Source: Symsagittifera roscoffensis
Lineage: Eukaryota > Xenacoelomorpha > Acoela > Convolutidae
Reading direction: 5' to 3'
NCBI RefSeq assembly: GCF_963678635.1
Contig: NC_087070.1
Span: 248,001 to 312,000 of the forward strand
Length of the DNA stretch: 64,000 bases
A model generated the notes under the pieces. That model was not told the origin of the DNA. It saw nothing but the letters and a program-made list of their open reading frames with translations, and searched no databases. Positions 10,193-19,630 of this stretch are shown here, piece after piece. The position numbers and the translations under genes are program-made. Each line of letters starts with the position of its first letter. Within the stretch, counting starts at the first letter, position 1.

Positions 10193-13114
10193 GTGAAAGA
10201 GAGAACATACCCGAAACAAGTGAGTCAAAATGGTGACGTCCAAAGGTACGGCGGATTGAAAGCGATAAAGAGAGATGAGACCATCTTTGCCGCGTACGAC
10301 AAAGCAGAAATGAGGAAGGCCAAGATTATGATAGTAGCGAATTCAGAGTTCGTGTACACTTCCAAGTCTCTGTTTTGGCCGGATGTCATATTGTTGGCAG
10401 CGGTCGACCTGGACCTACTGCAAGCCGTATCTCTGGCAATAGGGGTACAAAGACAGACGGACATGAATCCAGTCACGATCGTGTTTGCTGGCATCAATGA
10501 CCATTTACGCAGTAGAGGTTTTCTGAGCAGACTCAGAGATCCTACAACGGCAGAAAATGCTGTGTGGCCAGCGATAAAGGATATCCTTGAGTCAATGGGT
10601 GAAGTGGTGGATGCGACGAAGGAGGGATCGTTCACCAAGGTGACACCGGGAGTAGTGTTCGCGCTGTCTCCGGGGTATGCATGTCTCCCGGATGGATTGA
10701 AATTCGTGTATGCGATCGTGACCTTGCTTTCGGAAGGGAAATATGATGTAATCATATCGGCCCCAAATCGCATGATAGAGATGGAGAACCTGAGACCACT
10801 CAGGGCTGAACTACTTGCGGTGTGGTCAGATTTCTCAAACGCGATGAGAGGATTCAAGGACCAGGCGCTGCACATGTTAGTGTTGGATGAGGTGCTGGGC
10901 TTAGAACTGACCAATTTCAGTCGACAGCTCAAACTTAAACCGGGAATAGACGACGACCATCGAGTGTTCATAGCGATGTCGAACGACTTATGGTTCCGAG
11001 CAATGGAAGTGACAGGTGAAAAAGCGAGAAGGAAAAATTCCCCGGAGACTAGAGCTCATTTGGAGGCGATGGTTTTGAGGACCAAACGGGAGGCCAACCA
11101 GTGGCTACATCTAAGTCCTCGAGTAGCGGCATTGGGTGCAGATGCCTTTGAGCAAGGCCCCGTAATGATCAAAAAGATCCATGCCTACTTGTTAAAGGAG
11201 GTGAACCTAGCGGAAAAAATTGAAGAAAAAACAGCTGAGTTTATGAACAGAATGTGCCAGATTACCCTGGAAACTTTCTGGACCCAGGAAGTGAGGGGGG
11301 AAGAAGGCTTTGAACAGACAAATACCATGCTGGAAGGGTTGGGAGCCGGATGGACCGCGTCATTCTTGGCGAAAGTCTACCCGAAAGTCTCTCATTACTT
11401 GATAAAGGAATTCCTCCAAGCAGTAGTGGAAGTATCGATTGTGGAACTACTAGCCTTGTTCGTGACGTTTGGAGCAGAGAGTTTCGTGAAAGGACCGACG
11501 GTACTGCTCACCGAAGGAGTTCAGAACCTGCGTTTAGATGGGCTTCTAACATTGATTGCGATTACCCACGGAAACTTGGGAGGACTAATGAAGCTGACAC
11601 GTTGTCCAGAGCAGATGAGAGAGAAGATGAGGAAATTGAAGAAAGCCACGGACTCGTGGAATAAGATAAGAGACCTGAGACACACTCTTATCCAGTATCT
11701 CTTACAACAAAATCGCTTTGGAACGGGAGAAGATGAGACTATCGAAAGAGAAGATGATGTGAGACGACATGTTGGGGGCATGCCCCTACTAACCGATCTG
11801 AGCTTGGCTATGAGGACCGATCCCTTAGCGTTGATCAGAGGAGCCACGGAGTTTGTGACAGTGATCTATGGACCAGCAGTCACGTATGCATTCCCTGGTG
11901 TTAAGGTGGAGGCGTATAGGAGGTCGGTGCTGCACCTGAACCTCATATCAGCAGTGGACGGTAGTGCGCTGAACTGGTGTGAGCAGCACGTGTTGCGGGA
12001 GCTCATGAGCGATGATCTGTTATTTGCGAAGATATCAGAGCCAGAATTGACAGTCATCAATTTTGACGATATTTTCCGTGATCACATGGGAGAAGTAGAG
12101 AGAGGGCACATCGAGGTGTTTCCGAAGCTCTGGAATCTGAGACCCTATGATAAGACGAATGGTGAAATAACCAGAGTTCCTCGTCTCACTGCAGCATATC
12201 ACAAGGTGAGAGAAGAGACGAAAGACTGGGGTGATTACGAGAAGCTGCCGGAAGAAATCCCTGAATTCCCTCTGATAAGAAGGATGTTGCTCGGAGCAGT
12301 CTCCGTGGTACAAACTCCTAGGTTGAAAGCATTTGAAACCAATGAAAGGAGAGTAGGGAAAATAGTGGGAACGATGGATCCATACTTTGTGGGGAGGAAT
12401 GCTGCCGTGTTACAGTATACAAGATTTGCCTACACGGATCAAGCGACGAGAAGGCGAATAAGCAACGCCGCGACTCCCAAGCCTGGAGGATTTGATGAGG
12501 AATGGGCGGGAGCAGGCTTAGCGCCTATGAAGATGAGAGGCAGGACCGAACTGTCCGAGGCCTCCTTGATCCTGACTAGTGTGAAACCGGAGTTGACAGT
12601 AGGAGGAACGCTGCAGACAAGAACCTTCCTAGCACCCTTCGGCTGTGAGGAAATCAAAGTGGTCCATGGAGAAGAGGAAGATGGATCGGCCGGCAAACTG
12701 ATCATACCAAAATTTCCGGAAGGAGCCGACACTTGGAAGCAAGGACACTCAAGCTCGAAGAAGGATACGTCAGAAGGAGATGATGGGCAGGGAGAAAGCC
12801 GTCAAACGGAAGAACCCATGCAACAAGATGCAAATCAAGCTGGTGGGGAAGACGACAGGGCATCGACAGGAGGAGTATCCAGCCTGGATTTCAATTTCCT
12901 CAGTGATTTTGAGAAGAACGCGGATACGTTGGAGGCGACTGAGCCAGCAGACGAAGGCACTTTGACACTGGAACCTCCGTCAGCTTTTACAGAAATGAAA
13001 CGGAATTTGCCGGAGAGAAGCTCTCCGGGCAATTCGAGAAATAACGAACAAAGAATCCTCATGCAATCACCTAGGAGAAGAAGAATAGAAGGCTCTACCA
13101 GAGTACCTTTCTAG
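10193..13114 (+). CDS. Copy A ORF2 middle: second SGNH-like domain and long helical region
   Basis: This is 973 open codons. The listed first codon is GTG (HVKERTYP), so it is a continuation of ORF2 and not a new start. The N-terminal 260 residues repeat the SGNH pattern: MIVANSEFVYTS where GDSL would be, VFAGINDHL (10490-10501) for block III, and GIDDDHRVF for the DxxH block. The rest is mostly helical and of unknown family (GADAFEQGPVMIKKIHAYLL, ITHGNLGGLMKLTRCPEQM). An acidic Ser/Gln-rich end follows (EEPMQQDANQAGGEDD). The TAG at 13112 is a lesion; B continues past this site. I recall similar uncharacterised proteins from Caenorhabditis. Confidence 0.7.
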   Translation: MKERTYPKQVSQNGDVQRYGGLKAIKRDETIFAAYDKAEMRKAKIMIVANSEFVYTSKSLFWPDVILLAAVDLDLLQAVSLAIGVQRQTDMNPVTIVFAGINDHLRSRGFLSRLRDPTTAENAVWPAIKDILESMGEVVDATKEGSFTKVTPGVVFALSPGYACLPDGLKFVYAIVTLLSEGKYDVIISAPNRMIEMENLRPLRAELLAVWSDFSNAMRGFKDQALHMLVLDEVLGLELTNFSRQLKLKPGIDDDHRVFIAMSNDLWFRAMEVTGEKARRKNSPETRAHLEAMVLRTKREANQWLHLSPRVAALGADAFEQGPVMIKKIHAYLLKEVNLAEKIEEKTAEFMNRMCQITLETFWTQEVRGEEGFEQTNTMLEGLGAGWTASFLAKVYPKVSHYLIKEFLQAVVEVSIVELLALFVTFGAESFVKGPTVLLTEGVQNLRLDGLLTLIAITHGNLGGLMKLTRCPEQMREKMRKLKKATDSWNKIRDLRHTLIQYLLQQNRFGTGEDETIEREDDVRRHVGGMPLLTDLSLAMRTDPLALIRGATEFVTVIYGPAVTYAFPGVKVEAYRRSVLHLNLISAVDGSALNWCEQHVLRELMSDDLLFAKISEPELTVINFDDIFRDHMGEVERGHIEVFPKLWNLRPYDKTNGEITRVPRLTAAYHKVREETKDWGDYEKLPEEIPEFPLIRRMLLGAVSVVQTPRLKAFETNERRVGKIVGTMDPYFVGRNAAVLQYTRFAYTDQATRRRISNAATPKPGGFDEEWAGAGLAPMKMRGRTELSEASLILTSVKPELTVGGTLQTRTFLAPFGCEEIKVVHGEEEDGSAGKLIIPKFPEGADTWKQGHSSSKKDTSEGDDGQGESRQTEEPMQQDANQAGGEDDRASTGGVSSLDFNFLSDFEKNADTLEATEPADEGTLTLEPPSAFTEMKRNLPERSSPGNSRNNEQRILMQSPRRRRIEGSTRVPF

Positions 13115-13120
13115 GGAACG

Positions 13121-13855
13121 TTGCCCGAAGAAGAGTGGGAAGTAAATCACCGAGACCATGAAAGTAGGACGGGATGTAGATTGGTTAGAGTGGCGTTCAT
13201 GGAAGAAGTCTGGACAGTAGTTCAGAGCTATGGGACCCAGTCCATGTTGAAAGTAGGTCTCAATCGACCATTGATGCGGGAATTCCTTGATAAACTTGAT
13301 GAGTGTGAAGGGAGGTTGAGTGAGTTGTTGATTGACTCAGCCACTGATGAAAGTGAAGCGAACTCTCCCATCAAGATGATACCGCAGGTTGATAAAGGAG
13401 AGGTGGTATATCTGTCAAGAACCAGGAACGGAACGATGCGATCGAAATTGGTGATTGATAAGATCAACGAGATGAAGATGAAGTTAGGCAGCAAAGTGAT
13501 ACCGAGGAGAGTAGGAAAGACGAAGGTGGATTCAGAGATATCGATGAAAGCTGTCAATTCAGCGATAAGAAAACGAGTCGAAGAGGTCATGGATTTGGGA
13601 CAAGGTGATTATCAACTGCCTGGCACGGACAAAATGTTAGCTGATGTAGCGATGGTGCCACCCATTCTCATGGCAGGGATAAAGTCAACAGGTTACAAAT
13701 CCAAAAGGAGTGACCGCACTCTGACTGGAGCAACCTTAGAAATGGAAATACTCAGCCAATGTGGAGAAAGCACAATGAAAGACTTTAAACCATCTCCCAT
13801 GAACCACGGAATGGGAAGTGTCGCAGGACAACTAGTACCAGTGGAGTATAACTGA
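13121..13855 (+). CDS. Copy A ORF2 segment up to an in-frame TGA shared with copy B
   Basis: It continues the frame of 10193-13114 (GTLPEEEWEVNHRDHESRTG). It is basic and helical (VIDKINEMKMKLGSKVIPRR, AVNSAIRKRVEEVMDLGQ), with no known domain. It ends at TGA (13853-13855) in GTAGAGTATAACTGACTGAC, and the same frame reopens directly downstream at 13862. Copy B has the identical stop in an identical context at 38894-38896. It is either an inherited lesion or a leaky stop. Confidence 0.62.
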   Translation: MPEEEWEVNHRDHESRTGCRLVRVAFMEEVWTVVQSYGTQSMLKVGLNRPLMREFLDKLDECEGRLSELLIDSATDESEANSPIKMIPQVDKGEVVYLSRTRNGTMRSKLVIDKINEMKMKLGSKVIPRRVGKTKVDSEISMKAVNSAIRKRVEEVMDLGQGDYQLPGTDKMLADVAMVPPILMAGIKSTGYKSKRSDRTLTGATLEMEILSQCGESTMKDFKPSPMNHGMGSVAGQLVPVEYN

Positions 13856-13861
13856 CTGACA

Positions 13862-14641
13862 GTGTCGGAGACGGTGTCAAAAGATGAACCCGCCGGTGGA
13901 TACATGGAGATGTTGGAATACCGAAATTCGGCTAGAGGGTATGTGATGGCTCTGGAAGACAAGAGTGCCATGGAATGTTATCTGGAGACGATGTTGCGAG
14001 GCACCAACCTCAAGCAGAAGGCATACGGGACTCTAGCGTTGTCTGAGATACAGGCAGAACCGATGGAGCAGTTGGTGAGCCTTCCATGGAAAGCAGTGGT
14101 GTTAAGATACTTTGAAGAGGAGATGAGGACTATGCCGAGAATACACGCGCTCATGGCACTACCTTACGTGAGAACTGAATTACAACTGAGGACCGCCTGG
14201 TGCATGATGGGATTAACTCGCGGTGAATATGAATCAGAAGAAAGGAAAAGATCAAAAGAAGAAAAGGTATTCCTGATCACGAACCTGAGGGATCTGATAA
14301 TCCAGGAGGGAATGGCAGTAGCGTGCGCGAAGCGGAGAGATGCTCTCTGTTTCATTCGATTCCTGATAGAGCAGATTTCAGTACCAGCATTGAACACCTG
14401 GGCCAAGATGTTGAGGGAGGGCGATGAACGAGCAAAAGCCTTACTCTTGCTAGCACTGCTGAAGATGCATCAAAGCAAGCCGATGAGGGTGAATATGAAA
14501 GAACTTGAGGAGTTAGAGCCCATGAGAAAGATAGACGAAATCAGGAGATTTTCAAACAAGGAGCTGAGACTCACTAAAGAATCTATGGGGGCACTGCCGA
14601 AATCCAGTGAGTACTGTGGACCAATCAAGAAGAAGTCGTAG
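13862..14641 (+). CDS. Copy A ORF2 segment after the shared TGA
   Basis: The frame is the same as upstream (TVSETVSKDEPAGGYMEMLE). It is a helix-rich, well conserved segment (MRRDALCFIRFLIEQISV-like in B, LREGDERAKALLLLALLKMH), suggesting an all-helical repeat-like fold; no family is recognised. The TAG at 14639-14641 replaces the Trp-Tyr codons (AAGTGGTACAGC in copy B), so it is damage. Confidence 0.62.
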   Translation: MSETVSKDEPAGGYMEMLEYRNSARGYVMALEDKSAMECYLETMLRGTNLKQKAYGTLALSEIQAEPMEQLVSLPWKAVVLRYFEEEMRTMPRIHALMALPYVRTELQLRTAWCMMGLTRGEYESEERKRSKEEKVFLITNLRDLIIQEGMAVACAKRRDALCFIRFLIEQISVPALNTWAKMLREGDERAKALLLLALLKMHQSKPMRVNMKELEELEPMRKIDEIRRFSNKELRLTKESMGALPKSSEYCGPIKKKS

Positions 14642-15725
14642 AGCTACGTGTCCGGAATCATAGGGATAGCGTACAATCCTTTCCTGACTGAAGACATACG
14701 CGATTGCTTCTTTGATTACGAGCAGGCAGTGTTGCTAAGATTCTGGACGTCGAGAATTGTAACGATTAAGAGCGCTAATAATCCGCAGACCAAATTGGGT
14801 CTGGTCTTGTAAGAAGAGGTGACTGAACCTTCCGTACCAAAGTACAACAAAAGAGTGGAGTTTGGGTTGGGATTCTCAGATGAACTACTGAGAACGAGCT
14901 TGAGGGTAGTGTGGGAACTGATGAGACCGTCATGGTGTCCTAGTCCCAATGCTGACTCGATATTACGGGCGACAAAAGATGTGCAGAGGGTGCTGAAAGC
15001 AGACTGTAACCTGCGTGACCTTAACATCATATATAATGTGATGATAACCGCCTCTAGGAGCAACGGGGAAGACAAAGTGGAGTTGCCTGGCTGGGGAACA
15101 GAAGACTGGGTCAAACCTGGTGGCTGTCTGACGGAGGTCTGTGGACTGGAAGGTCACGTTTGTGGAGGTCTGGATTGTGTGAAAACCCCTGGAAAGACAC
15201 CACAAGCAATTGACGATATTGTTTCGGAATGTCGTGATGAAGGCAAGGACGGAAACAGAACTGATCGCAGATTGCCATGGAGGAACTGAGGTGAATCTAG
15301 TGACTGCACTAGGATTCTACAGCATGTTTGGTTCTCTAGAGTCACTATTGAATCTAGAACAGAGACATGAGATGGTCACAGCCATCAGTGTAGAAGTGTT
15401 CTCAGGAGTTATGCAAACTGAGCAGAAGCACATAGCAAAATGGAGGGAAGCGATCGAGGCGGAAATGAACATCAGACACAGTGAGACTTATTGTAGACCA
15501 TCAGGAGCACGATATTTGGTGGGATCGACATTGGCTCCAATGTGCAAGAGCAGATACCCGGTGCATTTCGTAGCTGTGGATGTAAAGAGTACGAGAACGA
15601 TTGTGGATCAAGCCATCTCAGTACCAAAGTGTGTGAGACTAACGAGAATGTCCAAAAAACTTACGACTTGCTATGTAAGATGTTCTCAGCAGTTCCAGAG
15701 AGAACAAAGGAGGAGTTGGAATTGA
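14642..15725 (+). pseudogene. Copy A ORF2 Cys-containing segment with nonsense codon and frameshift
   Basis: Translation resumes as SYVSGIIGIAYNPFLTEDIR, meets TAA at 14809 (Glu in B), continues from 14819 (LGFSDELLRTSL) and reaches a Cys-rich patch (CLTEVCGLEGHVCGGLDC). An extra base near 15187 shifts the frame; the correct continuation is 15210-15725 (ILF.NVVMKARTETELIADC, NLVTALGFYSMFGSLESLL). Copy B reads this region as one frame at 39962-41107. The clustered Cys suggests disulphides or metal binding; which one is not evident. Confidence 0.6.
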
Positions 15726-16252
15726 TACTGGGAAGGAAGTTCATGGGATACTTGAGTGGGAACTTCAGTGAATTTGAGAGACAGAAACAGAGAGGATCAA
15801 CCGTTACAGATTACAATACAGTAGACGAGAATGATGAAGTCCACCGAGTGATGATGGAAGTGGAACCATTACTGGAAGCTTCGGGAAAATGTAATTGGAG
15901 GAGCATCATGTTGACACATGACGAGTTTCCCTACCACTGCTTGCTGCAGACCTGGTGGTATCCCGAGCGTAGTAATCTGGTGTTGATCTGGGACTCTGGA
16001 GAGCTGCTCTCCATGGGTTTACCAGACGCATCACGGCCCATAACAATAGTAACAACCGTTACAAATTACAATACAGTAGACGAGAATGATGAAGTCCACC
16101 GAGTGATGATGGAAGTGGAACCATTACTGGAAGCTTCGGGAAAACGTAATTGGAGGAGCATCATGTTGACACATGACGAGTTTCTCTGCCACTGCTTGCT
16201 GCAGACCTGGTGGTATCCCGAGCGTAATAATCTGGTGTTGATCTGGGTTTGA
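15542..16252 (+). pseudogene. Copy A ORF2 region deleted in B and C, containing a 255-bp tandem duplication
   Basis: In this frame the sequence reads VQKTYDLLCKMFSAVPERTK, EELELILGRKFMGYLSG, then TVTDYNTVDENDEVHRVMME. The unit from 15799 repeats at 16054, giving two copies of EVEPLLEASGK and LLQTWWYPER. Copies B and C have deletions across this part, so A is the only witness. The start of real coding in this frame, as opposed to the overlapping 15210 frame, is uncertain and probably lies between 15600 and 15680. No domain is recognised. Confidence 0.5.
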
Positions 16253-16325
16253 TGCTGGTGTTGATCTGGGTGTTGATGCTGCTCTCCATGGGTTTACCAG
16301 ACGCATCACGGCCCATAACAATAGT
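15799..16325 (+). repeat. 255-bp tandem duplication inside copy A ORF2
   Basis: The unit starting AACCGTTACA at 15799 recurs at 16054, an offset of 255 bp (85 codons). The second unit ends with extra TGTTGATCTGGG repeats around 16233-16280 and a third partial piece, CTGCTCTCCATGGGTTTACC, at about 16279. The two units differ at only a few positions, so the duplication is young or an assembly product. Confidence 0.85.
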
Positions 16326-16956
16326 GATAGTGGGAGTTATGATGGCGATACGATGGCTGGAGGCTCATGTGAGAGAGAACAATAGACAGGAAGCGCCGAC
16401 GGGAGAACAATTGCAGAAATTGGATTGTCTAAAAGATTTTGATCTTTTTGGAACAACGTGCAAGATTCTAAACATTCCGATGGAAGTGAAAAAGATATGG
16501 ACAAGAAGACGATTGATGCCATGGTTCAGAGCTATCATGACTGCATGGTTGTACGATTATGTCAAAAATCATATGTCGAAGCACGGCAGAGTGTACAAAG
16601 GATATCAGCTGGACATTGGAGCAGGAGCTTTCAAGCGAGCTTTCGTGACCCATCGGAATGCAGTGACCACCGCTGTTAACAAAATTTCCAGGACAAGTGA
16701 ACGTAGTCGAAAGGAGAAGGAAGAGATGTTGAAGGAAGATTTGGAGGGAAACTTGACGTTGTGTCTCCACAACAGCTTCTGCAGGAACAGAGAATCTAAC
16801 GTCGATCCCCTACCTTGTTGTAAACAGAGGGTAGAAGAGCAGAAGTGTTGGAGGACTGCTTCCAACAGCATCAGAATAGCTAACGATGTGTTGCAAGACA
16901 CAGAAACTGAAAGTGCAGAGTCAGTGTCACAGGAGGAGGAGATGGAACATTGACAA
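16249..16956 (+). pseudogene. Copy A ORF2 C-terminus: hydrophobic segment and Cys-rich tail
   Basis: The frame has a hydrophobic stretch (ITIVIVGVMMAI) that could be a membrane segment, then WLYDYVKNHMSKHGRVYKG and GAGAFKRAFVTHRNAVTTAV. It ends in a conserved Cys-rich tail, CLHNSFCRNRESNV then PLPCCKQRVEEQKCW, and acidic EEEMEH. The tail and its TGA are shared by all three copies, so this is the genuine ORF2 end. The early part adjoins the duplicated junction and its frame may be disturbed. Confidence 0.62.
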
Positions 16957-17772
16957 ATGGTCGAAAGAACAAGATGCAAAAAAGAAAGAAAATTAGAAGA
17001 ATTTAGAAGTTTTAGAACTTCTAAACGACGAAAAGAAGAGAAACAAAGGGGTAACGAAAAAGAAGAAGTTAAAACTCAGAATTGTTTTATGTGTGTGAAA
17101 AAACTCAAGTGAGGAACCGAGCAACCAAGTTGTAATTGAAAACTGAAACATTTAGTTGTGTTTTGAACATTAAAGATTTTGTTGCATTTATAAATTAGCA
17201 ATTTGATTTTAGTTAGTGGCTTTAGAGACACTTACTATTTATTTAAAAAGGCTTGAGTAAAGAGTAAATTTAAATTTTCCAGCCTGCATGATTGTTTTTA
17301 ATCAACTAGGAGAACTGATCACTTTGTGGTGACATGAAAGGCTTGGGTAATCTCTTGAAGAGGGAGATTGTTTCATTGTTCTTTCTAACCACAGAGTCTC
17401 TTAATTTTAATATTCAAGACAATAACAACTAAAATTTCCGAAGGGAAGAAGCATAGTAGGATAATTTTAGCTTGTTGGTTGGCAGGACTGTATTGCAAAC
17501 CAACACCTTTTAAAACCTAGGAGGAAAAGTTTTAATTCAGGGCATTGACGTTGGAAGTCAGAAAAATGTCATATCGTCAATGTGCAGATTAGTGAGAAAA
17601 TTTAGAAGGCTATAGCAATGTAGTATGATGCCATTTTTATTCTGCAGTGAGTCGATATGACGTAGATAATAGTAATTTCGCGCATTTTGTAAATTCTGTT
17701 CAATGACATTGTACCAATTTTACGAATATTGAGAGACTCAATGGGGACATTGACCGGACTGTCCGGGGAGTA
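16957..17772 (+). other. Copy A 3' untranslated region
   Basis: There is no ORF. The region is conserved in B (41108-41941) and C (61109-61901). It starts A/G-rich (AAGAAAGAAAATTAGAAGAA), then turns AT-rich. A small hairpin can form from AATCTC...GAGATT at about 17350-17370, perfect or nearly so in B and C. It ends with GACCGGACTGTCCGGGGAGTA immediately before the LTR. Confidence 0.6.
17759..17770 (+). promoter_or_regulatory. Candidate polypurine tract of copy A
   Basis: CTGTCCGGGGAG lies two bases upstream of the 3' LTR, where plus-strand DNA synthesis is primed. It is identical in all copies (41928-41939, 61888-61899). The same 11-mer also occurs inside pol. Confidence 0.55.
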
Positions 17773-18079
17773 TGTGACATTCGACCAGAATGGACGAAAA
17801 TGCAGAATCGAAAATTTAGCACCTTTCATTCCGAATTAGCAGTTTTTGAAGGATTAGCAGTGTTATTGGAACGATTAGCCAAACTGTGAAGGCTAGAAAA
17901 CTCTGGAGTTTCAAATTTTTAAATTTTCGAAGTATGACGTCAGAAACGTCAGAAACGACCATTTTAGCAGAAGAACCGAAATAAAACACAACAACAACCT
18001 TAGTTGCGATAGCGATAACGACGAGAATTGTGATTGGAAAACAACAACAAATTGCAGAAGTAGCAGACACCGTTCCGAG

Positions 18080-18201
18080 TTGTAACTATTGTGTCGGTAC
18101 AATAGTTGCAAGGCCGTTGCGAACAACGGTGAAGGGTGGAAGACAGCCTTCCGGAAGGAAGATAAGGGTCTTGTTTCCCCAGATTCAAGAATCCGGAGGG
18201 G
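18080..18201 (+). other. Hairpin cluster in copy A 3' LTR
   Basis: Three consecutive potential hairpins occur. TTGTAACTATTGTG pairs with TACAATAGTTGCAA (14 bp with two G.U pairs), then a CCGTTGC-type stem, then CCTTCCGG against CCGGAGGGG. Substitutions relative to the C-type LTRs fall at positions that stay paired as wobbles. Confidence 0.6.
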
Positions 18202-18386
18202 TCTCGTGACTGGAACTTATATCGTTTTATACAAACTTTCAGCTTCCCCATTATGTCCTGAATTGAATTTAATTAACATCTGAATTCATTTTGCTAGGAT
18301 TAGAAGCTAGGAGTTGGGGGAAAGGGTTGATCCATCTTCGATGGAGATTATGATTTTTATCTACTGATCAAAAACAATCATAATTC

Positions 18387-18392
18387 AATAAA
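18387..18392 (+). terminator. Polyadenylation signal AATAAA in copy A 3' LTR
   Basis: AATAAA occurs in TTCAATAAATAGTAG downstream of the hairpin cluster. It is conserved in A-type LTRs and degenerate (ATAATAAGTAG) in C-type LTRs. Confidence 0.5.
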
Positions 18393-18670
18393 TAGTAGTA
18401 GCCCTGATTTTAGGAGTGACATCGTGGTCTGGGGATACTGAGACCCAGCCATGAGCTCACTATTTCTGCATGTAGTTAAGTTAATTTGAGTGTTTTGACC
18501 GAAGCCGAAAGCAGTAACGTTTTTGTCGACCCGATGTTGAAAAGATCACCAAAAGAACTGGCTTGGTAGAGACGGTGAAAAGCATGTAAAGCTCTGTTTA
18601 GACGTTAGCCAGTCGTCTTAGGACCTAGCTTTATTTTCCGTCGATATGTATCTTCCGGGCAAATTTTACA

Positions 18671-19315
18671 ATAGGGCGCAACGGCTGACAAATCAGTACC
18701 CTGAAAGTTGGTCCGAAAAGGTGGCGGCAGACGCCTTGTGGAAAATCATCCAGGGTAAGGGCAAGCCCCTGGATAGTGAGAGGTGTTTGTCAACTCAATG
18801 ACCAAAGGATGTGAAGCCCCCAATGCCGATGATGCATTATAGAGGTAACCAAAGCCAATAATTTGCTAACAGCTTAAGAAATTTAAGTAACTTTCAAGTG
18901 GTTTTTACCACAAGATCACTAGAATCATGTGTACCATCACTGAAGTCAGCATTTTCTAATGACCGCAAGTCAGGAGTGGTTTATGAACTGTCATGTAGTG
19001 GATGCAATTCCACCTATGTCGGACAAACTGTTCGACATTTGACCACTAGAACTGAGGAACATAAAAAAGCAGACTCACCGGTAGGCCTCCACTGTCAGCA
19101 ATGCCAACTTGAGGGAAATAGCACTGATTTTAGTTGGGACTTTAAAGATAGGTCTAACAAACAAACAAAATTGTCAAAACTAGAAGTAAAACTTATCAGG
19201 AAAGAGAAACCGGGCTTGAACAAGCGCGATGAGTTTAGGACCAAAAATGTTTAATTAATTTTAGAGGTTAAAAGTATTATAATCTTAATAGTAATTTAGA
19301 AGTCAACTGTGATTG
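18671..19315 (+). mobile_element. Penelope-like element remnant (5' flank of copy B)
   Basis: This 645-bp island between the copy A 3' LTR and the copy B 5' LTR is unrelated to either. From about 18820 it translates like the end of a Penelope-like RT: HYRGNQSQ, an in-frame TAA, FANSLRNLSNFQVVFTTRSL, then a GIY-YIG domain. The first part (18673-18800) is open as RAQRLTNQYPESWSEKV, of unknown origin. The sequence after copy C's LTR (63056 onward) is its likely continuation, because B carries a TTG duplication at both ends. Confidence 0.75.
18898..19254 (+). CDS. GIY-YIG endonuclease domain of a Penelope-like element
   Basis: The 118 codons begin at a GTG that is not a true start, since similarity extends upstream through an in-frame TAA. 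The GIY-YIG core is clear: SGVVYELSCSGCNSTYVGQT, then RHLTTRTEEHKK with the catalytic Arg, His/Glu region, and the Cys pair CSGC typical of PLE endonucleases. Asn/Lys-rich C-terminal helices follow (KLSKLEVKLIRKEKPGLNKR). In such elements this domain nicks target DNA for primed reverse transcription. It is separated from its RT and is a fossil here. Host GIY-YIG proteins lack this upstream VVFTTRSL context. Confidence 0.8.
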   Translation: MVFTTRSLESCVPSLKSAFSNDRKSGVVYELSCSGCNSTYVGQTVRHLTTRTEEHKKADSPVGLHCQQCQLEGNSTDFSWDFKDRSNKQTKLSKLEVKLIRKEKPGLNKRDEFRTKNV

Positions 19316-19630
19316 TGTGACATTCGACCAGAATGGACGAAAATGCAGATTCGAAATTTTAGCAGCTAGCCTTCCGAATTGGCAGTTTTGAAGGATTAGC
19401 GGTGTTATTGAAACAATTGGTCAAACGGTGAAGGCTAGAATATTCCGGTGTTTCAAATCTTTAAATTTTCGAAGTATGACGTCATATTTCTGAGAAACGT
19501 CAGAAACGACCATTTTGGCAGAAGAACCGAAATAAAACACAACAACAACATTAGTTGCCATAGCGATAACGACGAGAATTGTGATTGGAAAACAACAACA
19601 AATTGCAGAAGTAGCAGACACCGTTCCGAG

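Larger units (their letters stand above)
1..18670 (+). mobile_element. Giant Ty3/gypsy-type LTR retroelement, copy A (5' end outside window)
   Basis: The copy begins inside gag at the window edge and ends with a 3' LTR at 17773-18670. Domain order is gag, CCHC knuckles, protease, RT, RNase H, integrase, macro-like domain, then a separate ORF2 with SGNH-like domains. The RT-RNase H-integrase order is that of Ty3/gypsy elements. It carries many frameshifts and nonsense codons, an RNase H deletion near 4167, loss of the integrase C-terminus near 6435, and a 255-bp duplication near 15799. Among the three copies it keeps the longest ORF2. It cannot be autonomous as it stands. Confidence 0.93.
17773..18670 (+). 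repeat. Copy A 3' LTR (short A-type, 898 bp)
   Basis: It starts TGTGACATTCGACC and ends GGGCAAATTTTACA. The termini are TG...CA with an imperfect inverted repeat to the CGAATGTTACA end seen in other LTRs. It matches 19316-20220 over its length. It lacks the 276-bp U3 duplication found in C-type LTRs. It contains a hairpin cluster at 18080-18201 and AATAAA at 18387-18392. Confidence 0.9.

Noticed and set aside
10315-10505. Calling ORF2 domain 2 an active hydrolase
   Set aside because: The GDS block is replaced by ANSE/PNSE and the spacing to the DxxH block is much longer than in domain 1, so only similarity of pattern is claimed.
16249-16956. Envelope glycoprotein call for the ORF2 C-terminus
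   Set aside because: Position and cysteines are suggestive, but no signal peptide, furin-type site, fusion loop or reliable transmembrane anchor could be seen.
18671-18800. Open stretch RAQRLTNQYPESWSEKV as part of a host exon or an LTR read-through protein
   Set aside because: It joins in frame with the LTR end by chance and soon meets a stop; no similarity to a known domain could be recognised.
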